A stretch of DNA of 64,000 nt from Eretmocerus hayati (GCA_029851415.1 CM056743.1:119380305-119444304), one strand, 5' to 3'; numbered from the stretch's first letter, positions 1 to 10,808 are shown. Program-made: numbers and translations. Notes: generated by a model not told the origin, from the sequence alone.

Positions 1-480
1 CTTCCACCGGAACGGGGACCACGAACACACGCACATACTTCACCAAGAATCAGATACTCAGCTTTGACAAAGTCACGAACCATGAGCCTAGAATAACCAC
101 GAACAGATGATGCACATGCTCCGCGAGGAGTCAATTACTCAGCTTCCACTACTACGAGAACTTCCAACACATGCACATATTCCACGAGAGCTCAGCACAC
201 GGGGAGCTAACTACTCAGCCTTCGCGAGCAAGGGGCAATCGCGAACAAATACAAATGTTTTTATAGCCACCGCGGCTATAAAAACACGTATGCACTTCGT
301 TGCGTAATCGCGACTTTCCATCACTCGGGCTGAAAACTGCGTTTTCAGCCCTCGTCATGGAAATCCCGCGATTACGCAACTCAAGTGCATAATCTACTAT
401 TTCAACAGGGCTCAAGCGATACTCAGCTTCTGCGAGACCACGAGCCGACGCCCAGGTCAGTAAGAGCGGGAGAACCACGA
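1..480. repeat. Degenerate tandem repeat, about 77-81 bp unit
   Basis: The decamer TACTCAGCTT, or a close variant, recurs at 55, 136, 212 and 420, each time with related flanking words such as ACCACGAACA and GCACATATTC. The first spacings are 81 and 76 bp. The last is 208 bp, but it falls to roughly 75 bp if the hairpin block between about 257 and 392 is treated as an insertion. The units are diverged, so this is an old minisatellite or a degraded repetitive element. I see no coding function. Confidence 0.5.
288..392. repeat. Hairpin-forming inverted repeat inside the tandem array
   Basis: The segment reads outward from a short loop near 340 as two arms of about 48 bp. ATGCACTT, GTTGCGTAATCGCG, TTTCCAT and GGGCTGAAAAC on the left are matched in reverse complement on the right. 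A second small palindrome, GTTTTTATAGCC facing GGCTATAAAAAC, sits just upstream at 257-285. Together they look like a tiny foldback or MITE insertion, because removing them restores the period of the surrounding tandem repeat. Confidence 0.6.
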
Positions 481-840
481 ACAGATGCTCGACTCAGTGC
501 AGGCTAGGCTAGGCTAGGCCGCTACAGCGCAGCGCGAGAGCTACCTATCCTGTGGGTCATGCGCAATTGACTCAATCCACTGCATTTCACTGGAAACCAG
601 TGACGGGGGGTCTTACTGGTTGATCCAGTGAGGCGTTTCACTGGATGACTTTTACAGAGTTAGCTCATTTTCTTTGATTTTGTCTCAACTTCAAAATCTC
701 TTCTGTAGAATCGCAAAATTCAACTTTTAACCAATACTATCCGCAAATTACTAAAATAAGTGCACTGTTTCTAATTTGCTTCCATAGTCTTTTTTAAACT
801 CGTCTTTCACTCCATCAAATCTATGAATTCAACTCAAAAA
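393..840. other. No gene seen; cluster of CACTGG words
   Basis: There is no supportable gene. Three GGCTA pentamers occur near 502-520. Around 580-650 the words CACTGG and CCAGTG alternate in both orientations within 70 bp, giving several overlapping short stems. The remainder is ordinary AT-rich sequence. Confidence 0.4.
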
Positions 841-1096
841 GTTTCAGAGAGGGTGAAAAAAGCTACAAAATGAACTAAAGTACGTCTTATTTTTGGAGTC
901 CTGGGAGCCGAAATATCCCGATTTTTTCCAAAACCCGTATAATTTCATGGAAATAGGCCTCTTTTCCACGTGGGGGCAAATCAGGAACACACTGTCAAAA
1001 ACTCGCAAAAAAATTTTTCTCGGAAAAATCAAGATAGTTCGGCTCCAATTCGTCAAAATCAAACGCACTTTAGTTCATTTTAAAAGTCTTGAAACA
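841..1096. mobile_element. Small inverted-repeat element (MITE candidate)
   Basis: The block AAAATGAACTAAAGT at 866-880 reappears as its exact reverse complement at 1067-1081. The outer ends GTTTCA (841) and TGAAAC (1096) also mirror each other, giving imperfect terminal repeats of 30-40 bp around a core of about 190 bp. No target duplication is convincing. The two overlapping ORFs on opposite strands are typical of a palindrome and show no protein family. Confidence 0.45.
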
Positions 1097-1573
1097 ATCT
1101 TTAAAATGAGTTCAGGTACGTTGAAAAATATTGAGATGACTTAGAACGGCGAGCGAAACAAGTAGTGGAAGCAAGTTAGGCACACTTATCTTACTTTACA
1201 AATATCATAACTTCACGATCAGCAAAATTAATTTTAAGAGGATGACAATAAATCGAGTAGGTAGAACACCAATGTTTGATTTGCTGTCATATTATTGAAC
1301 GTATAGCATACATCTATCGCAGGAATGTTTCTAAAAATGTGGTAAGTCATTTCACAGTTTATCACTATAACGTCAATGATTTTGGGTGCAAAGTTCCAAA
1401 TGATCCCCAAAAGTTTTGGGTGTTTGAAGCACATTAACTTCGTGCAAATGGCGCACCCGTATGAATGTTATTAATCAGTTCATTCAGATGACTAATGATT
1501 TTTTTGACATGGAAATTTGAAAAATCGAGGCCTCATATTTGTGAATACGTGGGTATATAAATCTACACTGATC
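1097..1573. other. No recognisable feature
   Basis: AT-rich sequence downstream of the first donor site of the broken ankyrin gene on the minus strand, so it probably includes the start of its intron. I see no gene, RNA or clear repeat. Confidence 0.4.
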
Positions 1574-2045
1574 TCAACATTCAGAAAACGGATGCCGAAA
1601 AAACCTCATTCTTGATTGGATGCATGATAATGTAAGGAAACCCACCTCCAAGGCAGAATTATCCAGCACTTTGGCAAAATTAACGTCAGCATCGGCTTCA
1701 ATCATCAATTTCATCAATTCGCAATCACCCGACGAAGCAACAACAGCGAGTGGAGTAGTACCATCGATGGCAACACAATTCAACTGAGCTCCAGCTTCGA
1801 GGAACATATTCAACATTTCGCATTTGTCCAAGCTTTGTTTTGACACCCAGTGCAAGCATGTAAGTCCTTTTTTGCTATCTTTAATGGTTACATCGGCACC
1901 AAGTTCAATCAACAACTTGATCATCTTCAAACGCTTCCAACCATCCAGTTCAATTATAGCAACATGAATTGGTGCTTCACCATAACAGTTGATGCGATTC
2001 ACCTCGGCACTGGCGCGGCGTCGACTAAGAATTTGACCAGCTCAA
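1574..2045 (-). pseudogene. Ankyrin-repeat gene, 3' part of broken exon 1
   Basis: The minus strand encodes consecutive ankyrin repeats: GEAPIHVAI, then LLIELGADVTIKD, LTCLHWVS, MFLEAGAQLNC, TPLAVVASSGDCELMKLMIEADADVN, and KVLDNSALE. The reading ends at a GAG|GTGGGT splice donor near 1649, so codons beyond that are intronic. Order and wording match residues about 127-249 of the intact paralogue at 52335, including splice position and phase 0. The 5' part of the same exon lies at 8407-8958, beyond an inserted retrotransposon. The frame of the VDA-GAEVN stretch just before 2002 is shifted by an indel, so the copy is broken independently of the insertion. Ankyrin repeats bind protein partners; the specific partner is unknown. 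Confidence 0.85.
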
Positions 2046-2057
2046 AGTCGCTTCGAT
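2046..2057. repeat. Target-site duplication of the non-LTR element, 3' side
   Basis: AGTCGCTTCGAT lies directly against the poly(T) tract that is the poly(A) tail of the minus-strand retrotransposon. The same 12 bases recur at 8395-8406. One copy belongs to the ankyrin coding sequence. Confidence 0.93.
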
Positions 2058-3201
2058 TTTTTTTTTTTTTTTATTATTAAGCTTTAGAAATCCATTACAA
2101 GATTTATTAGCTTTAAAAATAAATACAAAAATACCTTAACTGTAAGTTCTGTAGTTACAAAATCAATTCGCATGAATGCAAAAATTGCAGTACAAATCTA
2201 CATGCATCAACGTTGGGCTCATACAGTATTATTGACATTTTCATGGGAAGTTGTACAGACAAACTCTTCAGTCGCTTTATTAGATCTACACGCTGTTCAT
2301 CATACAATGAGCGTTGTCAGATAACATGGTCGAGGTCCTCATCACTCTCATTACATCGGCATCTTGCACTATCTACGAGATTGACTCTAGCTAAAGAAGC
2401 TGCCAAATTATAATGATCAGATCTACAACGATTAATCATGACGATCAGATCTCGGGGAAGAATTAGACTGTGGAACCAAGGTTTCGACTCTAGTTTATAG
2501 TGGGTTTGAAAATACAATTTCCCTTTTTCTCCTGCTAACTTGTCAATGAAGCTATGTGTGTTAACGAACATTGAACTCTTGAATATGCGACGGAGATCAG
2601 TATACGGTATGCAACTATTCATTCAAGGATCTGTTACTAACAGGGTAGCTTCTTTAGCTGCACTATCAGCTAATTCATTGCCAATAATGCCGACATGTGA
2701 AGGTATCCAGTATAACTCGGTTGTACAGCTTGTTCTACTGCAAAACTCTAAGTACTTCCTTTTGATTTCGTAAATAATGGGACTAACTTTAATGTTGATT
2801 TGGTTACTGCTGAGGGCTTGTAGAACGCTAAGCGAGTCAGTCAAAATGATTATATCCTTATCTAAATTGTCTAAAGCTATGTCGAGGGCAATATTGATGG
2901 CTATGCTTTCTGCACTGAAAATAGAGGCGACTTTATCAATGCTTTTCTTCATGGATAGGTTCAGGGATGGGCAAATACACGAGATTCCAACAGAGGGAGA
3001 GTTCTCACTTTTGCTGCCATCTGTATATATAACACACTTGCTTTCCAAATTCATCAATGATTCAAGTGCAATATTAGGGTCGTTGCTACCCTTGACCATT
3101 TTTCCAACAACGCTGTCAAAAGGGATTGTTGAGACTTGAACTTTATAATCATAGTTATATGGACTGAAATTCTCGGCAGTGTGATAGTGAAAATTGGAAT
3201 T

Positions 3202-4120
3202 GGGGTCTTGCATTTTTTTGACCCCCTCAAAAAAAGGTTTGGCAAATTCGAGCAAATTAGAATGAGTATTGTGCAATTAGAGAAAAAATTCCCAAAAATC
3301 TTCTTTACCTTGCGCAAATTGTTTAAAAGTCGGTCGACTTGAGAGTGACCATAGTGGGTGAGCGCCTTGTGACGTCACACCGATACAAATTGAAACCATT
3401 CCCATGCTCAAATGTATAAGATTGATGAAAAAGTCTTGGACTACAATTTTTTGAGAATAATTCACTAACTTATCTCGCAAGAGTGTGCAGTAGCGTCTTA
3501 ATTCTGTCTAGGAGAGGTGAAAAAATCAGTCAAGAACGTCAGTATATCAACAATGGACTCAGAGGTTAGTGTCCCAATGCTACATAAATTATGTTCCTAA
3601 ATGATGTGAAATTAAAGTCATGATCACTGCTTGATATCAATTTCAAGTCTAATTTTTATCCTCTTTGATCTAGGAATCCCACACAAGTAATGAGGTTACC
3701 ACCACAGATTCTGAGAAGCCCAAAAAACTACCATATAAGACTTGCTTTGTTCTTGAGATTGAGGATTTACCTCTGTGCTTTTGCTCCTCAGACTTCTGGG
3801 GCGTTGAATCAGCTTTCACGAAACCTTCTTCTATTCTATTAGCCATGACGATATATCTATTCACTCAGAAATTTGGAGATAATAAGAGAAAAATCTGGCA
3901 AGCCATACGTTTACAATAGCAGTAGCCGACGACTGTATCGGTGTGACGTCACACGGCGCTCACCCACTATGGTCACTCTCAAGTCGTCTGACTTTCAAAC
4001 AATTTGCGCAAGATGAAAAAAATTTTTGGGATTTTTTTTTCTAATTGCACAATGCTTATCTTAATTTGCTCGAATTTGCCAAACCTTTACTTGAGGGGGT
4101 CAAAAAAAATGCAAGACCCC
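3202..4120. mobile_element. Nested inverted-repeat DNA element in ORF2 (919 bp)
   Basis: The terminal inverted repeats are about 186 bp each (3202-3387 and 3934-4120), starting GGGGTCTTGCA and containing the words GTGACGTCACACCGATACA. They are flanked by AATT at 3198-3201 and 4121-4124. Deleting the element plus one AATT joins the RT codons ...EFFN to SNFHYH... exactly in frame, which fixes the boundaries and supports a 4-bp target duplication. No transposase is recognisable; the 546-bp core holds a possible two-exon gene on the plus strand. DNA transposon groups with 4-bp duplications (for example Sola or Chapaev) are candidates only by duplication length. Confidence 0.9.
3553..3919 (+). CDS. 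Possible two-exon small gene inside the nested element
   Basis: Exon 1 would be ATG at 3553 plus three codons (M-D-S-E) ending at 3564, followed by a GTTAGT donor. Exon 2 begins at 3674, immediately after a T-rich tract ending in TAG. It stays open for 81 codons to TAG at 3917-3919, giving about 85 residues. The joined frame is continuous, and the codon just before exon 2 is the acceptor TAG itself, so the open frame begins exactly at the putative acceptor. The predicted peptide has a Ser/Thr/Glu-rich start, then CFVLEIEDLPLCFCSSDFWG and a hydrophobic stretch. I do not recognise it. It could be a remnant of the transposase, captured host sequence, or chance. Confidence 0.3.
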
Positions 4121-6776
4121 AATTGAAGAATTCAGAGATGGATTGTTCAAACAAACTCTGCCGTTTGTACTTCGGGTTTTTGAGAAAATTTGTATAGAAC
4201 TTTTTAATTGTATTGGAAACGGCAAGAGCGTTATTGCTCATAACTTTTGACAGATGCGACATACAAAGAAATCTAGTTCTTTCAACAATTTGAGGTAATT
4301 TACTCTCAGCTGATAGGACATTTATTGGCGTAGTCTTTCTGAGGCCGAGAGCTGGCCGGATTGCTGCATACTGTAGGCGCTCTAGTTTTTGCGCTTTATC
4401 TTTGCGAGTAGGGAAGTAAATAAAGGATCCATAATCGATCCTGGAGCGCACGAAGCTTTTGTAAAAAACGAGAAGGGTATTGGGATCAGCTCCCCATGAA
4501 ATTTCTTGCAGATATTTGATTATATTCGTTGCTCTATACGAGCTCTTGATCACTTTGTTGATTTGGGATGTGAAATGAAGATTAAAGTCAAACAAAATGC
4601 CCAAAAATCTAGCTTCTTTCTGAGATTTAATGACAAGATCATCAATCTTAATTTCCGATTCTCCGGGAAGATTACCTAGATTATTGAACTCAACAAAGAC
4701 AGTTTTGTGACTAGCAAGCTCAAGCCCAAGCTCGAGAAGCCTACTCCGTACTAAGCTTATGGCTCTCTCTAAGGACTTTTTATTATTAGAATACAAGGCG
4801 ATGTCATCGGCGAACTGAGAAATTGAGACTGTTCTAGGTATATCACTCACAATACCAAGAACACTTATAATAAAAAGAATAGGGCTCAGAACGCCCCCTT
4901 GAGGAACACCTTTGAAAGGGAATCGGGGGTTGTCAGAAAAATAAGTGTGAACTTCTCTCCTATAAGTGAGAAACTTGACAAATCTAACTAGCTGGGGAGG
5001 GCACCCGATTTCAGACAGTTTTTTCAAGAGAACGTCGCTAAGCACGTTATCAAAAGCGCCGGATACATCGAGAAAGACCGAGTAGAGTGACTTTTTCTTT
5101 CTGAAACTTTCCTTAATTTTCTTTTCCAAGTTTATCAAATTGTCAGTACATGATTGCCCTTTTCTGAAGCCAGTCTGTGTTCTTGGTAAAATTTTCTGCG
5201 TTTCAAGATAATAAATTAGTTTGTTCTTGATCATACATTCAAGCAACTTACAGAACACTGATGTGAGCGCAATAGGGCGGAGATTTCCATCATTTTTCTT
5301 AATGAAATGTGTGAACGGCTTTCCCCAGTCCTCTGGAAAATCACCAGTTCTATACATTTCATTATATATGTCTAGAAGGATGAGATGGTATTTTAAAGGG
5401 ATTTTTTTGATGGCTTCATAATCAAGACCATCCATGCCAGGAGCTGATTTTGCCTTACGTGAAAACAGAGCTAGATTGAATTCTGCATATGTGAAGTCTG
5501 ATTCCAAGAAATCATTCTTCTGACAGGTTGGAATGGAGGTGGGATCAGTGGGGACCCACGGGGGGGCAGAGCTTGTCAAATGAAATTTCTTTTTTCTTAT
5601 TCTGTAGATTTTCTGAGGTACTGGGTGGATTAACATTCACCCATTTGTTCTTCAAAAGTTTTGAAGTTTTCCACACGTATTCAGTATCCACTCTCATATT
5701 CAAAGATTGGGCGAATTCGCGAAAATTGGCTCTTTTCTTCCTTTTAAAAGTTTTGCGTGTAATGGCATCAAGGCGATTATACTCGATGTGATCTGAAAGT
5801 TCATCGGTTTCATCCCATCTGTGAAAGGCAGACTCTCTCTCATCCGAAACTCTTTGACGATCTTCGTCCCACGAAGGAACGGGGTTTCTATGAAATGCAT
5901 TACTCACATTCTTTCTCACAGGAGTGGAATCACTTATTGCTGAAGAAACTAACTCGAGAAATGACTTGTATTTTGAACTGGGGGAGGAAGACTCATATTC
6001 ATCAGAGAGGGAAAAATCATAATCTTTGTCTAAGACATCAGTGACTTTAATCCAGTTGGTCCTAACAGAGCTGATTTTATGAGATTTTTTACGGTAGTAC
6101 GATTTATCGTCATCGATGTCGATAAATATGGGGAAGTGATCAGATCCCCAAAGTCCACCATCAATATGCAGCTTGGTTTTGTCAGCTAGTGCATTATTTG
6201 TCAAGACAAGATCAATATTAGATTGGGTATTCCTTTTTTTGTGAGTGATTGTATTCGTGTTGTGAAGAAAAAAGTTGGTAGCTTCTATACATTGTAGAAG
6301 ACGATCACCGTTAGAATCAGTGTACGAATCCCAAGATTGGTTGTGAGCGTTAAAATCGCCTAAGATCAGATTTTCCTCATTTTGATGGATATTTGAAAAA
6401 ATCTCTTCCCACTGGTCTAAATTGATGGTTTTGTTTGGGGCTCTGTAGCAAAGAAATATATTAAAAGGAGGGCTCGTGTTAGTTATTCGTATTCCGCAAA
6501 TTTCTACAGAGATGTCAGGAGTTGCTATGTTAACAATTTCTCGAAAGCCAATATTCTTACGGATTAAGAACATGAGCCCTCCTCCTTTCTTATGAGTACG
6601 ATCCTTACGATATGTAAAAAATCCTGGAAACTGGAAGTCTGGCACATCCGGAGACAACCATGTCTCCACACACGCAAAAATGTCATTTTTTCGTAGGATC
6701 CGCTGGAGCTCTTCTTTTTTGTTGATGATGCTGCGAGAGTTCCAGTACAGCACTCTGATTTTCGAAGTTGTAGTGG

Positions 6777-8210
6777 TCATTCGTCCGATGAAGTTTCAGG
6801 AAGAGGAGGAGGTTGATCGACGGTGCTGAGTTTCTGTATGATTCTGGTGATTCGCTGCTTCAACCTTGTGTCGACACGAGGATACACTACTTTGAGAGCA
6901 GATATCAGTAGCGTCGAGTCGCTCGTCACTACAGCTGCATTAGCACGAACGTTTGCGTCTCCGTATGTTTTGGACAGGAATACAGCAAGGATTTCCTCAT
7001 CAATACCATCAGGAAGTTGGAGCTGCTCGTTATTTTCATCAACCATTCTCATCATGGAGACTATATCTTCATATGATGATGGAGACGTCTTTTGTTCTTT
7101 GGCGGAAGCTGAGGACCGCTTTTTCTTACTTGATGTTCTTACTTGATTACGTGTTGCCAGTTTTCTGCACTCTCAAGCGATGGAGGATGATTATCTCCAT
7201 CGCCGGTTTGTGACATCGCCTCTTCTTCCACATCCCCGGTTGAGGCGGAAGTGGAGGGCAATCGTTTTTTCGACGCTGTCGCGCTCACTTGCGTAGTACT
7301 ATCATCAATCTGTACGTCTTGTAGGACGAGCCCACTCCCTCCAAGTTCCATTGATGTATATACTACAGGTCCTGTAGCTTCCTCCTCGCGAACTTCTGCA
7401 AGCAGCTCGGATACAGGGGCTTTAGAACTATTTGCCTCATTTTCAGTAGAAATTTCAGTTTGCGTCTTGGAAGAATCTCCTTGTAGAGGTGGAACTACGG
7501 GCCCTTTGTTAGCAGGGCTGTTTTTACAATTACGCGACACATGCCCTTCCTCGTGGCACGTGTGACATGTGATATTATCGGAAGAAATGTAGATCCAATA
7601 TGTTACACCATCATAATCAATTTTGCACGATGCAGGCAACTTGCTGGCATCGGCCGCATCTATATAAACCTGTCTCCTGTGGCTCAAGAGATGCGTGTAA
7701 CCTTCATCCTGTAAGCCCGTTTTTAATCGAACGACTCGGGACTTCAAGGTAACATTATAATTGTCAAAAATCTCTGCCAAAATGCTGTTTGGAATAACAG
7801 TGTGTACATTGGATATGAGGATACGCTTTGCCTGCGTATTGAGCGGACGAATAGCAAGTCTATGGTTGTTGATGTTTACATATTTCGTCTGGGCGACGAG
7901 GTATTCAGCCGTGTTAACCGCTTTCATATAGATACAAATTCTACCTTGCGAAATTCTCGATATAGAGCACATATTCTCTGGGCCAATGATATTTCCGATC
8001 GATAATGCGTAATCTCTGATCGTCAAGTTATCGACTGCATCGATGAGGATTGCTGCATCTCTTGGTGGAAGAGTTTCAGTTTGAGCGATTGTGGAGTAAG
8101 AAGCTCTCTGCTTATTTCTTATTTGGTTCTGGTTCTGATTATTCTGTTTGTTGGTCTGAATTTCGATGGTACTGTAAGCCACTGGGATACCATTACTGGC
8201 GCCCTCCATG
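6777..8210 (-). pseudogene. Non-LTR ORF1 (Gag-like, CCHC zinc knuckle), frameshifted
   Basis: The first ATG of the open frame is at 8210 (MEGASNGIPV); the frame upstream has no ATG before a stop. The central part resembles the domain that precedes the knuckle in insect Gag-like ORF1 proteins. The zinc knuckle is CHTCHEEGHVSRNC (C-X2-C-X4-H-X4-C). The frame ends early at 7139 after ENWQHVIK. One nucleotide over, an uninterrupted frame (RNQVRTSSKKKRSS...) continues to 6777 through a Lys/Ser-rich linker and a C-terminal segment beginning MMRMVDENNEQ. The original protein was therefore about 475-510 residues and carries a single indel near 7145. Its role is RNA binding in the retrotransposon particle. 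Confidence 0.85.
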
Positions 8211-8394
8211 GCGATTTTTGCTGGGTGTTTGAGGAAAGCAAAGCCTCCCCTCGTAGAGGGAAAGGCAGATTGCCCTCTGTTCACTAGCACCTTTTTGTCA
8301 CTCGCGAACACTTTTCGGCTCTACGCAAACCGAGACCCGTGTCGGAGCGATTGTAAACACGTCTGTACTCATCAAAGGCGCGAGCGGAACTCAC

Positions 8395-8406
8395 AGTCGC
8401 TTCGAT
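8395..8406. repeat. Target-site duplication of the non-LTR element, 5' side
   Basis: AGTCGCTTCGAT is identical to 2046-2057 and lies directly against the 5' end of the minus-strand retrotransposon. Beyond it the ankyrin coding sequence resumes (…HEAIYRSDF on the minus strand). Confidence 0.93.
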
Positions 8407-8958
8407 AGATAGCCTCGTGTACATCCGATTCCCTCAAATTTTCATCATTTTCACGCTGACACCATGATCCATGAGTATCTTGATCATTTCTCATTGTTTT
8501 GGGATACACTTGAGCCGTATAGCTTGATTCAAAGGGCCAATCTTGGGGATGTTCATTGCGCAATCTCGTTTAGCCCCAGCATCTAATGAAAAATTGACCA
8601 TTTCAAATCTACTCCAAGAGATCGCGTGAAAAAGGATGAATGTGTTGCAAACGTTGATGTCGAAGCCTTCGTCAATGAGGCGTTTCATTTCGTCGATATC
8701 GTTCGCCTTGGACACCGCCAAAACCTCGGGATATTCAAAGTTGTTGTCTTCCTCGTATATTTCGTCACAGATCGAAGAATCCTTTTTTTCCTTGTTGGCT
8801 TTCATTACTTCGTCGGGGTTGAATGACTCCCAGAAAGATGCATTTTTGCCGAAGAAGTCATAATCTCTCGAGGAGTCCCCGTCGTACGAGCTGGATCTCG
8901 AGCTAGACGACATGATGAACGGGTTTGATTCTCGCGAATCCCAATGAACGTGGCTCAA
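8407..8958 (-). pseudogene. Ankyrin-repeat gene, 5' part of broken exon 1
   Basis: The ATG at 8958 (MSHVHWDSRESN) or the internal one followed by SSSSRSSS at about 8911 starts a Ser/Asp-rich leader of 90 residues. Ankyrin repeats follow: VLAVSKANDIDEMKRLIDEGFDIN, FHAISWSRFEMVNFSLDAGAK, and LNQAIRLK. After IPKQ the frame stops at TGA. A shifted frame continues with EMIKILMDHGVSVK, and another with DVHEAIYRSDFELVKF, which runs into the target-site duplication. So at least two indels precede the retrotransposon junction. The missing continuation is at 1574-2045. The leader is longer and more acidic than in the paralogue at 52335. Confidence 0.82.
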
Positions 8959-9330
8959 ATGAATGATAAATTTACTTGTTTTGCTGATTTACAGTACACG
9001 GTATTTCAAATGTCTAGTCATTCAAATTTTCATGAACGCTTCGACGAGCACATAAGTATCAACGCACGTTTAGCTGTATACTGACGGGTGCTCACTGGTT
9101 ACAAATTCATCGATTATGACTAGTAGCAAGCTAATGGAGGACTATTGTTTTGATTTGCTTCGACAAAGAGAGTTAGGTGGGGATGGGACGAGCAATCGTG
9201 TGAGTACAAGTTGATGGGGAAAAGTTTTGACGTCGTGTGAAAACTATCGCCCATCGTCTACCTTCATCAGTATAAACTGTATCAACAATCGAATATTCGC
9301 TTATGTGAAATTTTTCATCTGAAATGTGCC
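8959..9330. other. Upstream flank of the ankyrin pseudogene
   Basis: No gene is supportable. This should contain the former promoter and 5' UTR of the minus-strand ankyrin gene, but no clear TATA or initiator can be singled out. Confidence 0.35.
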
Positions 9331-9343
9331 TACTTGATTTACA
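9331..9343. repeat. Target-site duplication of PLE pair, left
   Basis: TACTTGATTTACA, repeated in direct orientation at 15650-15662. It sits at the outer edge of the inverted PLE arms. Confidence 0.8.
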
Positions 9344-9433
9344 TACGAGTTGAATATTTGGTCTCGTCGATCTTGGAGGACGGTGGGGAACTGAATAAAT
9401 TCCCAAAATTTCATGATGGAAATTTTATTGCAA

Positions 9434-9467
9434 CGTTTCGTCCACTAGGTTTTGTGGACCTCATCAG
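9434..9467 (-). ncRNA. Hammerhead ribozyme core, PLE family 1, left copy
   Basis: Read on the minus strand: CTGATGAG, then GTCCAC, an 8-nt loop, GTGGAC, then GAAAC. This is the hammerhead core with a perfect 6-bp stem II. Hammerhead motifs are known in the terminal regions of PLEs. Stems I and III are not obvious by eye, so activity is not established. Confidence 0.7.
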
Positions 9468-10808
9468 GCTTCAGGTTTCTGTTCTGACATATGTATAGAT
9501 AGAAAATATGAAATTTTTTACAAATGATGGATGTATAAATATTCAAGATGCGCAACTTACGTTATTCTTTAGATCGTCATGATATTTTTTGAACGATCTT
9601 ATAATAGAGCACAGGCATAACGTCTAGCTCCTGTCAATACAAGTAAATAGAGTGAGTCATCGGTCTCATTTTACACTCATATTTATATTAGCGCGATCGC
9701 AGTATACAGTAGGTGACATATATATGAAAAGTAGTACATGTGGGAGAGAGAAAGAGAGCGGGGGGTCAACGAGCTTTGTCAGCCGTTGCCCACAACGGGT
9801 TATATATTCGACTGAGATTTTGAATATCGTCTTTTCTATTGATGCAATTTTTATCGAATTTTATATAGATCATCTCAGAAATCAATCGTTTTTTCCAATT
9901 TTTCTCTGTGTCTAGAATTTTGGTTTGATCCCAATAGAAATCGTGTTTATCTTTTAGTCTGTGAACAGAAACTACGGACTTTTTATCTTTGTTTGTAACA
10001 TGATCATTAATGCGTGTACCTAGTTGTCTTTTTGTCTCTCCCACATACGTTGCTGGGCAATCTTTACACTTAAATTTATAAACAACACCAGTTTTGCTAA
10101 ATTTATCTAGTTGGTCCTTACCTAATTTTACTATTGAGTGGAATGACTTGGAAACTTTTGGAAGAGTGTGAATATCGTTATGTTTGAACAGAGCATTACA
10201 TTTTTCGAATAAGCGTTCGTGGTATGGAATACAAATTTTGTTCTGGCCAGCATATAGAATTTGGTTGCAACGTATTAGACTAGGCGAAACTACCGCCATC
10301 GTTTGCAAAAATAGGTGAGTGAAATTTTTTTGTGGGATCCTCTCCGGAAGACCCTCCTGATCATAGAGACGTATGGACCCAAGCCGAATTCCGATGCAAC
10401 ATTGTTTAAACCGTAATTGTTGAAACAATTGAGAAAAATCACTTATTTCGCCCTGAAACTAATTTTTTTAGGTAATTTGGGATATTTTGGATCGAAAAGT
10501 ATTCCTGTCATTTTTCTCTAGGAGCCATCATTTCCGAGCTATAAGCGTTTCAAAGTTGGAAAAACGCGAATTTTGCGATTTTTAACGTTAAATAAAGGTA
10601 ACAACAAAGCGAGAAATCGATGTTCTCAAGATCGAGATCTATTCACTAGGGTGTCCTCTACAGGTTCCAATGGCAAAAGTCCATGGTCCCGGCTCGGAAC
10701 CTTCCGTTTCCCGGAAGTTTTCAATGCACTGTTTTGAAAGGATCTGAGATTGACTATATATATCGGTCCGCGATGTATATATCGCAGGCAAAGTGATCAA
10801 TTCGCCAA

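Larger units (their letters stand above)
2155..6780 (-). pseudogene. Non-LTR ORF2: APE endonuclease, RT, RNase H (disrupted)
   Basis: The start ATG at 6780 overlaps the ORF1 stop as ATGA, suggesting coupled translation. In order come the endonuclease (VETWLSP, LGDFNAHN, SNIDLVLTN, GSDHFPIF), the reverse transcriptase (FLDVSGAFDNV motif A, GVPQGGVLSP motif B, FADDIALY motif C, FLGILFD), the RNase H (YTDGSK, SAES, LTDSLSVL, WIPSHVGIIGNELAD) with all four acidic residues, and a Cys/His tail (RCRCNESDEDLDHVI). Lesions seen: a 1-nt shift in a run of seven G at 5560-5566 between endonuclease and RT; the nested element at 3202-4120; an in-frame TGA at 2623-2625 after LLVTDP; and a TGA where Trp is expected after DHVI near 2317. 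The reading resumes after each and stops at 2155. Confidence 0.93.
2058..8394 (-). mobile_element. I/Jockey-type non-LTR retrotransposon, near full length, decayed
   Basis: The element runs 5' to 3' on the minus strand. It has a short 5' leader, ORF1 with a zinc knuckle, ORF2 with APE endonuclease, reverse transcriptase, RNase H and a Cys/His tail, then a short 3' UTR ending in TAATAA-like sequence and about 20 A. It is flanked by a perfect 12-bp duplication of the ankyrin coding sequence, as expected for target-primed reverse transcription. RNase H points to the I or a related RNase H-bearing clade; exact placement needs a tree. Frameshifts in both ORFs, two in-frame stops in ORF2 and a 919-bp nested insertion show that it is inactive. 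Confidence 0.93.

Noticed and set aside
502..520. (GGCTA)3 run that might suggest telomeric repeat
   Set aside because: Only three units, and the sequence is neither the insect TTAGG nor any other standard telomere motif; too short to call.
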